A DNA stretch of 64,000 nucleotides from Arthrobacter sp. StoSoilB20 (GCF_019977295.1 NZ_AP024651.1:1054001-1118000), one strand, 5' to 3'; positions 1 through 8,185 are shown, numbered from the stretch's first letter. Made by a program: numbers and translations. Notes: generated from the letters alone by a model not told the origin.

Positions 1-182
1 ACGATACTGCCGAAGGAATCGACCTTCCGGGCGCCGATCTTTCCGGCGAAGAACTGACCGTCATTGTTGTCCCCGAGCAGTCGGACGAATTCACCTGTGG
101 TTCCTGTTTCCTGGTCCGGCACCGCTCCCAGATTGCGCTTGAAAAGAACGGCCTCAAGTTCTGCAAGGACTGCGAAGGCTAA
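1..182 (+). CDS. DUF4193 family protein, C-terminal part
   Basis: The window opens inside this gene; about 59 codons remain before TAA at 180-182. The visible protein has an acidic stretch (EGIDLPGADLSGEEL) followed by two Cys-x2-Cys pairs, FTCGSCF and FCKDCEG, and ends directly after the second pair. This layout matches DUF4193, a small actinobacterial family of about 100 residues with no known function; the paired cysteines suggest, as inference, a zinc ribbon. The start and any upstream partner lie outside the window. Confidence 0.8.
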   Translation, partial: DTAEGIDLPGADLSGEELTVIVVPEQSDEFTCGSCFLVRHRSQIALEKNGLKFCKDCEG

Positions 183-398
183 ACCACGCCAGGGTCTCCG
201 TTATCTTCGATCACGAACACGGGTGCGAAGACCCTGGAATGTCCCTGCAACGGCCGCAAAAGCCGTCCTTAATGCCCGTCCCGTGACCACCCCGTTGTCC
301 CTTTAACGGTTGTGCGCCGAAGCGGCCACAACAGGCCCGAAATGCCTCCTGCCCTCCTACTGTTGAAGTATCAACTTCGCCTGAAGGGGGCACAAAAA

Positions 399-944
399 AT
401 GAGGAAAATTGGAGCGGGCCTGGCAGCGGTCCTGGCTGCTGCCGGGCTCGGTCTGGCGGCGCCGGGGCCAGCCTCGGCAGCATCTTACTGCGGGTTGGCC
501 TGGGGTTCGTTGGCCAAGGCCGACCCTGATATGAGTTCAGCCAATGTCACCAACGTACGGACCGGCCAGCAGCCCTGTTTCGACCGCCTGGTGATTGACA
601 TGACGGGCAAAGTGGCCGGCTACTCCGTCCGCTATGTTCCGGTGGTCACCCAGGACGCCACGGGCTACCCCATCCCGGTGATCGGTGACGCGGACCTGCA
701 AGTGGTAGTGACCGCGCCGTCGTACAACCAGTACAGCCAGCCGACCTACCTGCCCGCAGCCAAGGCGGAGCTCTCCGACGTCTCCGGTTACCAGACCTTC
801 CGGCAGGTGGTTTATGCCGGCAGCTTTGAGGGCACCACAAGCATTGGGCTGGGAGTGCGTGCCCGGCTTCCGTTCAGGGTGCTCACCTTGGACGGGCCCG
901 ACGGCGGCTCCCGCCTGGTAGTGGACGTCGCCCATCATTGGTAG
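399..944 (+). CDS. Secreted AMIN-like domain protein
   Basis: 181-residue protein. ATG 399 is chosen because a GAAGGGGG ribosome site lies just upstream and a clear signal peptide follows: MRKIG, a hydrophobic Ala/Gly/Leu core, and an Ala-Ser-Ala cleavage region near residue 27. The mature part contains CFDRLVIDM and ends FRVLTLDG...SRLVVDVAHHW, the pattern of the actinobacterial AMIN-like beta domain seen in secreted proteins. AMIN domains in other proteins bind peptidoglycan or target proteins to the envelope; applying that here is inference. Two cysteines (in SYCGL and QPCFD) could form a disulfide. Monocistronic, ending at a strong hairpin. Confidence 0.7.
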   Translation: MRKIGAGLAAVLAAAGLGLAAPGPASAASYCGLAWGSLAKADPDMSSANVTNVRTGQQPCFDRLVIDMTGKVAGYSVRYVPVVTQDATGYPIPVIGDADLQVVVTAPSYNQYSQPTYLPAAKAELSDVSGYQTFRQVVYAGSFEGTTSIGLGVRARLPFRVLTLDGPDGGSRLVVDVAHHW

Positions 945-971
945 GCCTGCTGAGGGTATGCCCAGAACCCA

Positions 972-1019
972 GGAAAGCTGCCAGTTCGCCGGAAAATTCC
1001 GGCGAACTGGCAGCTTTCC
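972..1019. terminator. Bidirectional hairpin terminator
   Basis: Perfect 21-bp inverted repeat (972-992 with 999-1019) around an AAAATT centre, between the convergent AMIN-like gene and the permease gene. There is no long T-run, but position and stem strength suggest a shared terminator. Confidence 0.65.
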
Positions 1020-1053
1020 AGCATTTTCGGGAAGAGCGTTTTCGGGAAGCGCG

Positions 1054-2604
1054 CTACTCAGGTACCACCAAAGCGGGTGTGTCTTGCCGGATGGTCTCGC
1101 CCCGGAAGAACCCGGGCCGGATGCGGGCCATGATCAGCATCAGCACAGCACCCAGTGCCAGGATCCCGATGCCGAGGACGAACACCAGCCCTACGCCAAA
1201 GATCTCGGACCCACTGCCGAACTCCGGAGCCCAGCTGTCGATGGCGGTCTGCACGAACACCACGAACAGTCCCACGCCACCCACCAGGGGGCACACAAGC
1301 CGCAGGAAGAAGTTCCGGGCATTGTCGAACACGCTGTTACGGAAGTACCAGGCACAGGCGATGGCTGTGAGTCCGTAGTAGAAGCAGATCATCAGGCCGA
1401 GGGCCAGGATGGTGTCGTTGAGGACGTTCTCGCTGATTACGTGCATCACTGCATAGAAGCCCGCCGACAGGACACCGGCAGCAACTGTGGCGAAGCCCGG
1501 CGTCGAAAACTTCTTGCTCATGTGGCTGAAGCGCTCCGGCAGGGCGCCGTAGTGCGCCATGGCCAGCAGGCTGCGCGAGGGCGAGGTGAAGGTGGACTGC
1601 AGGGAGGCCGCCGAACTGGACAGCACCGCGAGGGACATGAGGATCGCAAACGGACCCATCACAGGCGACGCGAGCGCGGTAAAGACGTTGGCGTGGTTTT
1701 CCTCGTTGTTCAGGCCGATGCCTGTGTCGCCCACGCCGGCAAACATCATGGTGGCAATGGTGACCAGGAGGTAGATGCCCAGCACAATGACGGCCGTGAG
1801 CGTGCCTGCGAGTCCGGCGGTCTTCTTGCCGTTGGCGGTTTCCTCGTTCACGGTCAGGCAGACGTCCCAGCCCCAGTACACGAAGATCGACAACGAGATA
1901 CCGGCGGCTATCTGGCCAAAGGTTTCAATCTTGGTGACGTCGAACCAGTCCCAGCTGAAGGGAACAGCGGTCTCGGACGTGGACCAGTTGGCAAAGGCCA
2001 TGGCCACAAAGATGCCCAGGACCAGCAGCTGGAACCCCACCAGTCCGTACTGGACAATTTTGGTGGTGTGCAGGCCGCGGTAGCTGATCCACACTGCCAA
2101 GGCCACGAAAACGAAGCAGGTGGCCACGTTCAAGAGCTTGTTGGAGGCGAGGTCGGCGAGCTCGGGTGAGCCGGTGGCCTGGGCCAGGAACAGGTAGAAG
2201 AAGTCCACGGCTACCCCTGCCAGGTTGGACAGGACAATGATGTTGGCCGCGAGGAGGCCCCAACCGCCCATCCAGCCCACCCACGGGCCGAACGCTTTGG
2301 TGACCCAGGTGAACGTGGTTCCACTGTCCGGGGAATCCGCGTTGAGTTCCCTGTAGGCCAGCGAGACCAGGATCATCGGGATGAAGCCGATCAGGAAGAT
2401 CACGGGCAGTTGCAGCCCGACTTCGTTGACCGTGGGGCCAAGCGCGCCCGTCAAGGTATACGCCGGGGCGATGGTTGAAATGCCAAGAACGACGACGGCG
2501 AGGAGCCCCAACTGCCCCGTCTTCAGTCCCTTGCCGCTGATGTCGTGCGACGTTGCGGCGTCAGCGGTGCTTTTGGAAGCACCGGCGCGGATTGTCTGGC
2601 TCAT
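1054..2604 (-). CDS. APC-family amino acid/polyamine permease
   Basis: 516-residue integral membrane protein with about 12 hydrophobic segments and the APC start pattern: a hydrophilic N-terminus of about 30 residues, then GLLAVVVLGISTIAPAY, AYRELNADSPDSGTTFTW and GWMGGWGLL. It starts 12 nt after the agmatine deiminase stop, with GAAAGGG before the ATG, so it is the third gene of an aguB-aguA-permease operon. The context makes uptake of agmatine or another polyamine/amine likely; this is inference, since APC substrates cannot be read from sequence. Length is normal for the family and no lesion is seen. Confidence 0.85.
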   Translation of the reverse strand: MSQTIRAGASKSTADAATSHDISGKGLKTGQLGLLAVVVLGISTIAPAYTLTGALGPTVNEVGLQLPVIFLIGFIPMILVSLAYRELNADSPDSGTTFTWVTKAFGPWVGWMGGWGLLAANIIVLSNLAGVAVDFFYLFLAQATGSPELADLASNKLLNVATCFVFVALAVWISYRGLHTTKIVQYGLVGFQLLVLGIFVAMAFANWSTSETAVPFSWDWFDVTKIETFGQIAAGISLSIFVYWGWDVCLTVNEETANGKKTAGLAGTLTAVIVLGIYLLVTIATMMFAGVGDTGIGLNNEENHANVFTALASPVMGPFAILMSLAVLSSSAASLQSTFTSPSRSLLAMAHYGALPERFSHMSKKFSTPGFATVAAGVLSAGFYAVMHVISENVLNDTILALGLMICFYYGLTAIACAWYFRNSVFDNARNFFLRLVCPLVGGVGLFVVFVQTAIDSWAPEFGSGSEIFGVGLVFVLGIGILALGAVLMLIMARIRPGFFRGETIRQDTPALVVPE

Positions 2605-2616
2605 GGGAGGCCCTTT

Positions 2617-3642
2617 CTAGATGGCCGAAGGCTGTTGCTGTGTGATGCAGTGGATGCCGCCACCCCGGGCGAAGAGTTCGCGTGCGTCAACACTGACCAC
2701 GCGCCGGCCGGGGTAGGCATCGGCGAGAATGCGGAGTGCTTTCTCGTCCATGGGGTCGTTGAAGCTGCAGGCGATGACGCCGCCATTGACCACCAGGTGG
2801 TTGATGTAGCTGTAGTCCACAAACCCCTCGTCGTCGGTCAGGGCTTCGGGGGCGGGAACTTCGATGATGTTCCATTCCCTGCCGGCTGCGTCGTGGGTGG
2901 TGCGCAGGAAGTCGATGATCTCCCGGGAGACCTTGTAGTCCGGGTGTTCCGGGTTCTGCTGGGAGTGGACCAGCAGCGTGCCGGGGCTGGGGATGGCTGC
3001 CACGATGTCCACGTGTCCGCGGGTGCCGAACTTCTCGGAATCACGGGTGAGGCCACGGGGCAGCCACACTACGTGGGTGGCGCCGATGGTGCGCGCCAGC
3101 TCTTCTTCGATGTCGGCTTTGGTCAGTCCGGGGTTCCGGCCCTGATCCAGCTGCACGGTCTCGGTGACCAGGACTGTGCCCTCGCCATCGACCTGGATTC
3201 CGCCGCCCTCGTTCACGATCCCGGAGGGGAGGTGGGTGGCGCCGGCACGTTCGGTCACGTTTGCGGCCATCAGGGAGTCTTTGTCCCACGCAGCCCAGTC
3301 CTGGCCGCCCCAGCCGTTGAAGATCCAGTCCACGGCACCGAGCTGGTTGTTTGCATCCAGCACGAACGAGGGCCCAATGTCGCGCATCCAGGCATCGTTG
3401 AGTTCGGCGGTGAGTACCTCAACGCGGGGGTCCAGGTAGCGCGAGGCCGTTTCGACGTCGTCGGGCGCTACCACCATGGTGACAGGCTCGAACTCAAGGA
3501 TGGCGTTGGCTACAGCTGCCCAGGTGGAGCGGGCGGCGTGCGCTTCTTCTTCGGTATCGCCCAAGGTGTAGCCGCCGGTGGGGAAGGCCATCCAGACACG
3601 GTCCTGGGGAGCCGTTTCGGAGGGCATGCGCCAGGCGCTCAT
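2617..3642 (-). CDS. aguA: Agmatine deiminase
   Basis: 341 residues. Hydrolyses agmatine to N-carbamoylputrescine and ammonia. Family landmarks are visible: MPSETAPQDRVWMAFP at the start, ELNDAWMRDIGPSFV (substrate-binding Asp/Arg), NEGGGIQVDGEGTVLVTE, GHVDIVA (catalytic His/Asp) and the C-terminal RGGGIHCITQQQP bearing the nucleophilic Cys. A longer open frame runs back into aguB, but ATG 3642 gives the usual N-terminus and overlaps the aguB stop by 4 nt (ATGA), so the two are translationally coupled. Cytoplasmic, peptidyl-arginine deiminase superfamily. Confidence 0.93.
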   Translation of the reverse strand: MSAWRMPSETAPQDRVWMAFPTGGYTLGDTEEEAHAARSTWAAVANAILEFEPVTMVVAPDDVETASRYLDPRVEVLTAELNDAWMRDIGPSFVLDANNQLGAVDWIFNGWGGQDWAAWDKDSLMAANVTERAGATHLPSGIVNEGGGIQVDGEGTVLVTETVQLDQGRNPGLTKADIEEELARTIGATHVVWLPRGLTRDSEKFGTRGHVDIVAAIPSPGTLLVHSQQNPEHPDYKVSREIIDFLRTTHDAAGREWNIIEVPAPEALTDDEGFVDYSYINHLVVNGGVIACSFNDPMDEKALRILADAYPGRRVVSVDARELFARGGGIHCITQQQPSAI

Positions 3643-4655
3643 GCGGAGACTGCTTGTGCTTGTGCTGCGCCGAGCGGGGCGTTGGGGTCCACCGGTTCGG
3701 TGAGGCGCGCGTAGGTTTCCGGGCGGCGGGTTGCCAAGAAGGGGAACAGCGTCAGCCAGTCCTTGCGCTGGTCGAGGTCCAGGTCTGCCACCAGGACAGC
3801 TGATTCGTCGCGGGGTGCCTGGGCCAGGATACGGCCGTAGGGATCGGAGATGAAGGATGAACCGTAGAAGTTCAGGGTGCCCTCGTTGCCGTAGCGGTTG
3901 GGGGCGATCATGAACAGTCCGTTGGCGATGCCGTTGCCCACGATCACCTGCTGCCACAAGGGCTGCGTGTCGAAATCGGGGTGGTCCGGTTCGGATCCGA
4001 TGGCCGTGGGGTAGACCAGGATTTCGGCGCCGCCCAGGGAGTACAGGCGGGCAAGTTCGGGGAACCATTCGTCCCAGCAGGTGGGCATGCCCAGGCGCGC
4101 GCCCCCCAGTTCGGCCGGAGCGTGGACCGCATAAGCGTCTTCTGCTTCCGGGCCTTTGCGGAAGAACTTGTCCTCGTAGTAGCCGGCGGTTACAGGGATG
4201 TGCAGTTTGTGGGTGCGGGCCACCAGTTCGCCTGCGGGGTTCACCAGGATGGCGGTGTTCAGGCCCAGGCCGTCATCGCTGCCGTCCGGGTTTTCGGCCC
4301 GCTGGTAAAGCGAGGCGTGCACTGAGACGCCGTACTTCCTGGCGGCTTCAGCAGCAAAGGTGAAGGTGGGCCCTGTGAGGAGGTCCTCGGTGATGTCCGA
4401 GGGGCGGATGCCTGCAGCCGGATTGTTCTCCGGGCGGGTGTCCGCGGGGTAGCGGGAGAGGGTCAGCTCAGGCAGGAAAACAACGGTGGCTCCCAGCTTG
4501 GCAGCACGCTCGATGCCCTCTGTGAGTTCGGCGCGGAGAGCGGCCTCGTCGGCGTGCCAGCGGTGCTGGACAACGCCTACCCGCAAGGGGGTGCGCGTTG
4601 AGGGCTCGGTGCGGGCCAGGGAAGTCGGGGCTTCGAGGCAGGTTATTTCAATCAT
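3639..4655 (-). CDS. aguB: N-carbamoylputrescine amidase (carbon-nitrogen hydrolase)
   Basis: 338 residues. Releases putrescine, CO2 and ammonia from the product of AguA. The nitrilase-fold triad is visible: Glu in FLPELTLSRYP, Lys in THKLHIP and Cys in PTCWDEWFPE; the CWDxWFPE string is typical of AguB. ATG 4655 is chosen because translation then begins MIEITCLEAP just before the domain, with the paired operators immediately upstream; the longer frame would run through them. The first 25 residues before LRVGVVQ are somewhat longer than in the usual enzyme. First gene of the operon. Confidence 0.88.
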   Translation of the reverse strand: MIEITCLEAPTSLARTEPSTRTPLRVGVVQHRWHADEAALRAELTEGIERAAKLGATVVFLPELTLSRYPADTRPENNPAAGIRPSDITEDLLTGPTFTFAAEAARKYGVSVHASLYQRAENPDGSDDGLGLNTAILVNPAGELVARTHKLHIPVTAGYYEDKFFRKGPEAEDAYAVHAPAELGGARLGMPTCWDEWFPELARLYSLGGAEILVYPTAIGSEPDHPDFDTQPLWQQVIVGNGIANGLFMIAPNRYGNEGTLNFYGSSFISDPYGRILAQAPRDESAVLVADLDLDQRKDWLTLFPFLATRRPETYARLTEPVDPNAPLGAAQAQAVSA

Positions 4656-4685
4656 GGTGGCATGTACTCCGGTGAGACGACAGTC

Positions 4686-4710
4686 ACTAAATGAATAGCG
4701 TTCATTTAGT
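4686..4710. promoter_or_regulatory. Palindromic operator 1 of the agmatine operon
   Basis: Perfect 10-bp arms ACTAAATGAA and TTCATTTAGT separated by TAGCG, 31 bp upstream of the aguB ATG. The symmetry and size fit a TetR-type dimer site; no TetR gene is adjacent, so the regulator is not identified. Confidence 0.7.
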
Positions 4711-4741
4711 ATGGCGCGAGTCACTGCTGAGCGCAAGGGGT

Positions 4742-4762
4742 TAAGTGAATGCCTTTCATTTA
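4742..4762. promoter_or_regulatory. Palindromic operator 2 of the agmatine operon
   Basis: Second copy of the same site: TAAGTGAA, 5-bp spacer, TTCATTTA, with one mismatch between arms. Its centre is about 54 bp, roughly five helical turns, from that of operator 1, so both could be bound on one DNA face. Confidence 0.6.
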
Positions 4763-4803
4763 TGACCGGGTGGGGCTTGGGGTTCAGCCCCCGGAGATAG
4801 CAG

Positions 4804-4838
4804 TTCACCCCCATGCTTGTGGTCAACATGGGGGTGAA
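4804..4838. terminator. Hairpin downstream of map
   Basis: Perfect 12-bp stem (TTCACCCCCATG with its complement) around an 11-nt loop, between the map stop and the agmatine operators. It probably ends leftward transcription from map; there is no T-run, so the role is inferred. Confidence 0.45.
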
Positions 4839-4911
4839 GTGGAGGCTCGGCGGGGTGGGCTGTGGCGGGCTCGGGCTCGCGGGCTCGGCCGGGCGGGGCC
4901 GGGCTCGCGGG

Positions 4912-5691
4912 TTAGGGCGCCAGGGTTGGCAGGGTAAGGATCTCAGCTGCTCCGTCGGTGATGGCGATGGTGTGCTCGGTGTGGGCGGTGCGGCAACCGG
5001 TGACGCTGCGGAGGGTCCAGCCGTCGGCGTCGGTCACAAGTTGTGCCGTATCGGCCATGACCCACGGCTCAAGGGCGAGCAGCAGTCCGGGCCGGAGCTT
5101 GTACCCGCGGCCGGGGCGGCCCATGTTGGGCACGTGGGGCTCCTGGTGCATGGTGGAGCCAATGCCGTGCCCACCGAACTCGGTATTGACGGGGTAGCCG
5201 GCCTCACTGAGGACCGAGCCGATGGCGTAGGAGAGGTCGCCGATGCGTGCGCCGGGACGGGCAGCCTCTATGCCTGCCCGCAAGGCTCGTTCAGTGGCTT
5301 CAATCATTGCCACACTCTCCGCAGGTTTGGACTCGCCCACAATGAAGCTGATGGCGGAGTCTGCGGCGATTCCGTTCTTGGAGACAGCCAGGTCGAGGGT
5401 CAGCAGATCGCCGTCAGCCAAGGCGTAATCCCGGGGGAGGCCGTGCAGGACGGCGTCGTTTACCCCGGTGCAGATGTAGTGGCCGAACGGTCCGCGGCCG
5501 AAGGAGGGCGCATAGTCGACGTAGCAGGACACCGCTCCGGCCTCGAGGATCATGGACTTGGCCCACTTGTCGATGTCCAGCAGATTTGTGCCCACCGTTG
5601 CCCGGCCCTTCAGCGTGTGCAGAATGTTGGCGACCAGGGCGCCGGCCTCCTTGGCGCGGCTTAGCTCCGGACGGCTCAGGATCTCAATCAT
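4912..5691 (-). CDS. map: Type I methionine aminopeptidase
   Basis: 259 residues. Removes N-terminal Met from nascent proteins. All five metal ligands of the pita-bread fold are visible: Asp in LLTLDLAV, Asp in IAADSAISF, His in GGHGIGSTMHQEPH, Glu in LALEPWV and Glu in AHTEHTIAI; the substrate-binding His is in AVLHGLPRDY. The N-terminus MIEILSRPEL and AAAGG-like site GAAAGG seven nt upstream favour ATG 5691 over the 14-residue-longer frame. Actinobacteria often carry two map genes, so this may not be the essential copy. Divergent from the XRE regulator at 5760. Confidence 0.92.
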   Translation of the reverse strand: MIEILSRPELSRAKEAGALVANILHTLKGRATVGTNLLDIDKWAKSMILEAGAVSCYVDYAPSFGRGPFGHYICTGVNDAVLHGLPRDYALADGDLLTLDLAVSKNGIAADSAISFIVGESKPAESVAMIEATERALRAGIEAARPGARIGDLSYAIGSVLSEAGYPVNTEFGGHGIGSTMHQEPHVPNMGRPGRGYKLRPGLLLALEPWVMADTAQLVTDADGWTLRSVTGCRTAHTEHTIAITDGAAEILTLPTLAP

Positions 5692-5759
5692 GCGGGGGCC
5701 TTTCATGGGGCGACCAATAACTATCCCGGCCATATTATCCCGGTATTACAATTGGAGCC

Positions 5760-6062
5760 ATGGTCAGGTTGCCCCTTACACCCGCAGAGGCCGAGCGAGG
5801 ACAACGTCTCGGCGCCCTTCTGCGGCGCGCCCGGGGTGAACGCTCCATGTTGGAGACGGCCTTGGATGCCCGGGTCTCGCCCGAGACGCTCCGTAAGATC
5901 GAGTCCGGCCGGGTGGCGACGCCGGCTTTCCCCACCGTTGCCGCCATTGCTGATGTCCTCGGACTCTCCCTCGATGACGTCTGGGCTGAAATCAACCGCA
6001 CCGAGCTCGGTGCCGACCCGGCGGTATCCCGGCGCAACTCCCGGGAATGGCTCGCTTCCTAG
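5760..6062 (+). CDS. XRE-family transcriptional regulator
   Basis: 100-residue protein that is almost entirely one helix-turn-helix domain: LGALLRRARGERS, then SPETLRKIESGRVATPAFPTVAAIADVLGLSLDDV, where the SPETLRKIESGR segment is the recognition helix. There is no sensor domain. The 68-bp gap to the divergent map gene holds AT-rich candidate -10 sequence (TATTAT, TATTAC), so the two may share control. Its target cannot be told from the sequence. Confidence 0.8.
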   Translation: MVRLPLTPAEAERGQRLGALLRRARGERSMLETALDARVSPETLRKIESGRVATPAFPTVAAIADVLGLSLDDVWAEINRTELGADPAVSRRNSREWLAS

Positions 6063-6080
6063 CCTCACCGCGTGCGCGAC

Positions 6081-6662
6081 TTATCGCTTGGGCCGTGCGC
6101 GCACGTGAAGGCGCTCGCCTTGCTGGCCGAACAAGGTCAGGAGCTCCACCGGCTCTGATGTGGCGCTGGCGAACCAATGTGGAGTCCGGGTATCGAATTC
6201 GGCAACCTCGCCTGGTTTCAGGACGAAGTCGTTGCCGCCCAGCACCAGCCGCAGCTTGCCGTTGAGTATGTACATCCAGTCATAGCCCTCATGGGATTGG
6301 GGCTGCGGTATTTCTTTTCCAGTGCCGCTTTTCAGCACCATTTTGAACGCCTGGATGCCGCCCGGGCGCCGGGTTAGGGGAAGTGCGGTGCCCCACTCAT
6401 GAACGTGCGGCTTCAGGTGGATCCGGGGATCGCCGGTTTCCGGGGCATCGATGAGTTCTTCCAAGGGGACCTGATGCAACCGCGCGATGGGGAGGAGAAG
6501 CTCCAGTGTTGGTTTACGTTGGCCCGATTCCAGCCTGGAAAGCGTGCTGACAGAAATGCCGGTAGCTTCCGAAGCCTCCGCCAGGGTCACGTTGCGTTGG
6601 GTCCGCATGGCACGCAGGCGAGGGCCGACGGCGTCGAGCATTGTGCTGAAATCCGTTGTCAT
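6081..6662 (-). CDS. XRE-family regulator with C-terminal cupin domain
   Basis: About 193 residues. N-terminal helix-turn-helix (LRAMRTQRNVTLAEASEATG, SVSTLSRLESGQRKPTLELL) followed by a cupin sensor (SHEGYDWMYILNGKLRLVLGG, LKPGEVAEFDTRTPHWF). Such proteins usually repress a neighbouring operon and respond to a small molecule in the cupin. The start is uncertain: ATG 6662 (MTTDF) or ATG 6671 (MSGMTTDF); the palindrome at 6672-6688 touches the latter and no good ribosome site is present, so translation may be leaderless. Divergent from the flavin reductase at 6738, its likely target. Confidence 0.85.
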   Translation of the reverse strand: MTTDFSTMLDAVGPRLRAMRTQRNVTLAEASEATGISVSTLSRLESGQRKPTLELLLPIARLHQVPLEELIDAPETGDPRIHLKPHVHEWGTALPLTRRPGGIQAFKMVLKSGTGKEIPQPQSHEGYDWMYILNGKLRLVLGGNDFVLKPGEVAEFDTRTPHWFASATSEPVELLTLFGQQGERLHVRARPKR

Positions 6663-6671
6663 GCCGCTCAT

Positions 6672-6688
6672 TTTGCCATACTGGCAAA
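6672..6688. promoter_or_regulatory. Palindromic operator between XRE-cupin gene and flavin reductase
   Basis: Perfect 7-bp arms TTTGCCA and TGGCAAA around TAC, at the start of the XRE-cupin gene and 50 bp before the divergent reductase. Probable autoregulatory site of the XRE-cupin protein. Confidence 0.65.
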
Positions 6689-6737
6689 CTTCCTTGCTGT
6701 TCTTGGTTGTCCTGCCCAACCATGGAAGGAGCGGCGC

Positions 6738-7769
6738 ATGGCCGCAGGAGACGCATGGAGGCAGTCGGTAATGGACGCAATGAACAGTGGAGTGTCGGAG
6801 TACGACGTCGTGGTGATTGGAGGTGGCGCAGCTGGGTTAAGTGCCGCCGTGACCCTGGGCAGGGCGCTGCGGTCGGTCGTGGTCATCGACGCCGGCGAGC
6901 CACGGAACGCCCCGGCCGCCGGGGTTCACGGGTTCCTCTCCCGGGACGGTATCAATCCCAAGGAGCTGCTGGACTTGGGACGGTCCGAGGCCGTCGGGTA
7001 CGGAGCCGACATCATGTCCGGCACTGCTGTAGAGGCACGTTCGACGCCGGACCCCACCGCTGGGGGCGGGCCCGCCTTTGAGGTGGACCTGGCCGATGGC
7101 CGGACAGTAAAAGCGCGCCGCGTGCTGGTCACCAGCGGGCTGATTGACGTCCTGCCGGAGATCGAGGGGATCCGGGAACGGTGGGGGCGCGACGTTCTCC
7201 ACTGCCCTTACTGCCACGGCTGGGAAGTCCGGAACAAAGCAATCGGAATCCTGGGTTCGGTGCCCATGGCGTTGCACCAGGCGTTGCTGTTCCGCCAGTG
7301 GAGTTCCAACATCACCTTGTTCCTCAATGATGTGGTGGAACCGACGGAAGAACAATGGGAGCAATTGGCTGCCCGTTCCATCACTGTGGTGGACGGCAAA
7401 GTCCAGGCCTTGGAAGTCAGCAACGACGCCTTGAGTGGCGTTGTCCTGGCCTCGGGAACGGTGATTCCGGTGGACGCCGTAGTCACCGGCCCGCGGTTGG
7501 AGGCAAGGTCCGGCGTGCTTGAGTCTTTGGGCGTTCCCACGGTGGAGCATGCGATGGGCGTCGGGACCCATGTTGAAGCCGCCCCAATGGGTGGGGCGAC
7601 ATCGGTGCCCGGCGTCTGGGCAGCAGGTAACGTCACGGACCTCACGGGACAAGTGATGGCCTCCGCGGCTGCGGGTGTCATGGCGGGCGCGGCCATCAAC
7701 GCCGATCTCATGATGGAGGAGACCACCCTGGCTGTCCGGGAAGCGCGGCACGCGGCCCTGTCCCGCTAG
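6738..7769 (+). CDS. FAD-dependent pyridine nucleotide-disulfide oxidoreductase, thioredoxin-reductase-like
   Basis: 343 residues. FAD Rossmann motif VVVIGGGAAGLSAAVTLGRA near the N-terminus, redox motif CPYCHGWE around residue 155, and a C-terminal FAD segment VPGVWAAGNVTDLTGQV. CPYC replaces the CATC of ordinary thioredoxin reductases and is typical of an actinobacterial branch whose partner is unknown. ATG 6738 follows AAGGAG at ideal spacing; ATG 6771 (MDAMNSG, behind GGAGG) is a good alternative. Probably repressed by the divergent XRE-cupin protein through the shared palindrome. Confidence 0.88.
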   Translation: MAAGDAWRQSVMDAMNSGVSEYDVVVIGGGAAGLSAAVTLGRALRSVVVIDAGEPRNAPAAGVHGFLSRDGINPKELLDLGRSEAVGYGADIMSGTAVEARSTPDPTAGGGPAFEVDLADGRTVKARRVLVTSGLIDVLPEIEGIRERWGRDVLHCPYCHGWEVRNKAIGILGSVPMALHQALLFRQWSSNITLFLNDVVEPTEEQWEQLAARSITVVDGKVQALEVSNDALSGVVLASGTVIPVDAVVTGPRLEARSGVLESLGVPTVEHAMGVGTHVEAAPMGGATSVPGVWAAGNVTDLTGQVMASAAAGVMAGAAINADLMMEETTLAVREARHAALSR

Positions 7770-7882
7770 TTCCTGGACCGGCCGTGACGCACGTTGAGCC
7801 GGCCGATCACAAAGCACAAAACCATCGACGTGCGGGCCTTGCCGGAGGACGATGGAAGGACAGCCGTTGAAGGAGGTTGGGT

Positions 7883-8098
7883 ATGTGCTACGCGTACTAC
7901 GACGACTTCGAGCGGCGCACGAAGAAAGACTCCGCGCGCAAGCCCGAGACGCACACGTCCGAGCCGGAAAAAGCACCTGAAGTTACCGTGGAGAGCCGTC
8001 CGCGGACAGAGGGAACGCTGTGGACTTTCCTGGCCCGCCGTCGCAGGGATTCCGAGGTTTCCGAACCGACGATGAACCGCATCAGCGAGAAAGTCTAG
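7883..8098 (+). CDS. Small hypothetical protein with MCYAYYDDF start
   Basis: 71 residues, very charged, beginning MCYAYYDDFERRTKK. The start is fixed by a full AAGGAGG ribosome site six nt before ATG 7883. After the aromatic N-terminus the chain is low-complexity and Lys/Arg/Glu-rich, with a basic block TFLARRRRDSEV near the end. No domain recognised and no membrane segment. It ends just before a strong terminator, and the 110-bp upstream gap could carry its own promoter. Confidence 0.7.
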   Translation: MCYAYYDDFERRTKKDSARKPETHTSEPEKAPEVTVESRPRTEGTLWTFLARRRRDSEVSEPTMNRISEKV

Positions 8099-8123
8099 GC
8101 AGGGACCGGACCGCACCAAGGAA

Positions 8124-8165
8124 ACACCAGTGAAGGCGCTGCGCTTGCGGCGCCTTCACTGGTGT
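8124..8165. terminator. Bidirectional terminator
   Basis: 16-bp perfect stem (8124-8139 with 8150-8165) and 10-nt loop between the convergent small gene and the M20 amidohydrolase gene. Confidence 0.75.
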
Positions 8166-8185
8166 CGGGCCGGCTGGCTGAAGGC

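Noticed and set aside
958..2169. 403-codon plus-strand frame over the permease gene
   Set aside because: Antisense to a well-supported transporter; His/Gln/Gly-rich shadow translation.
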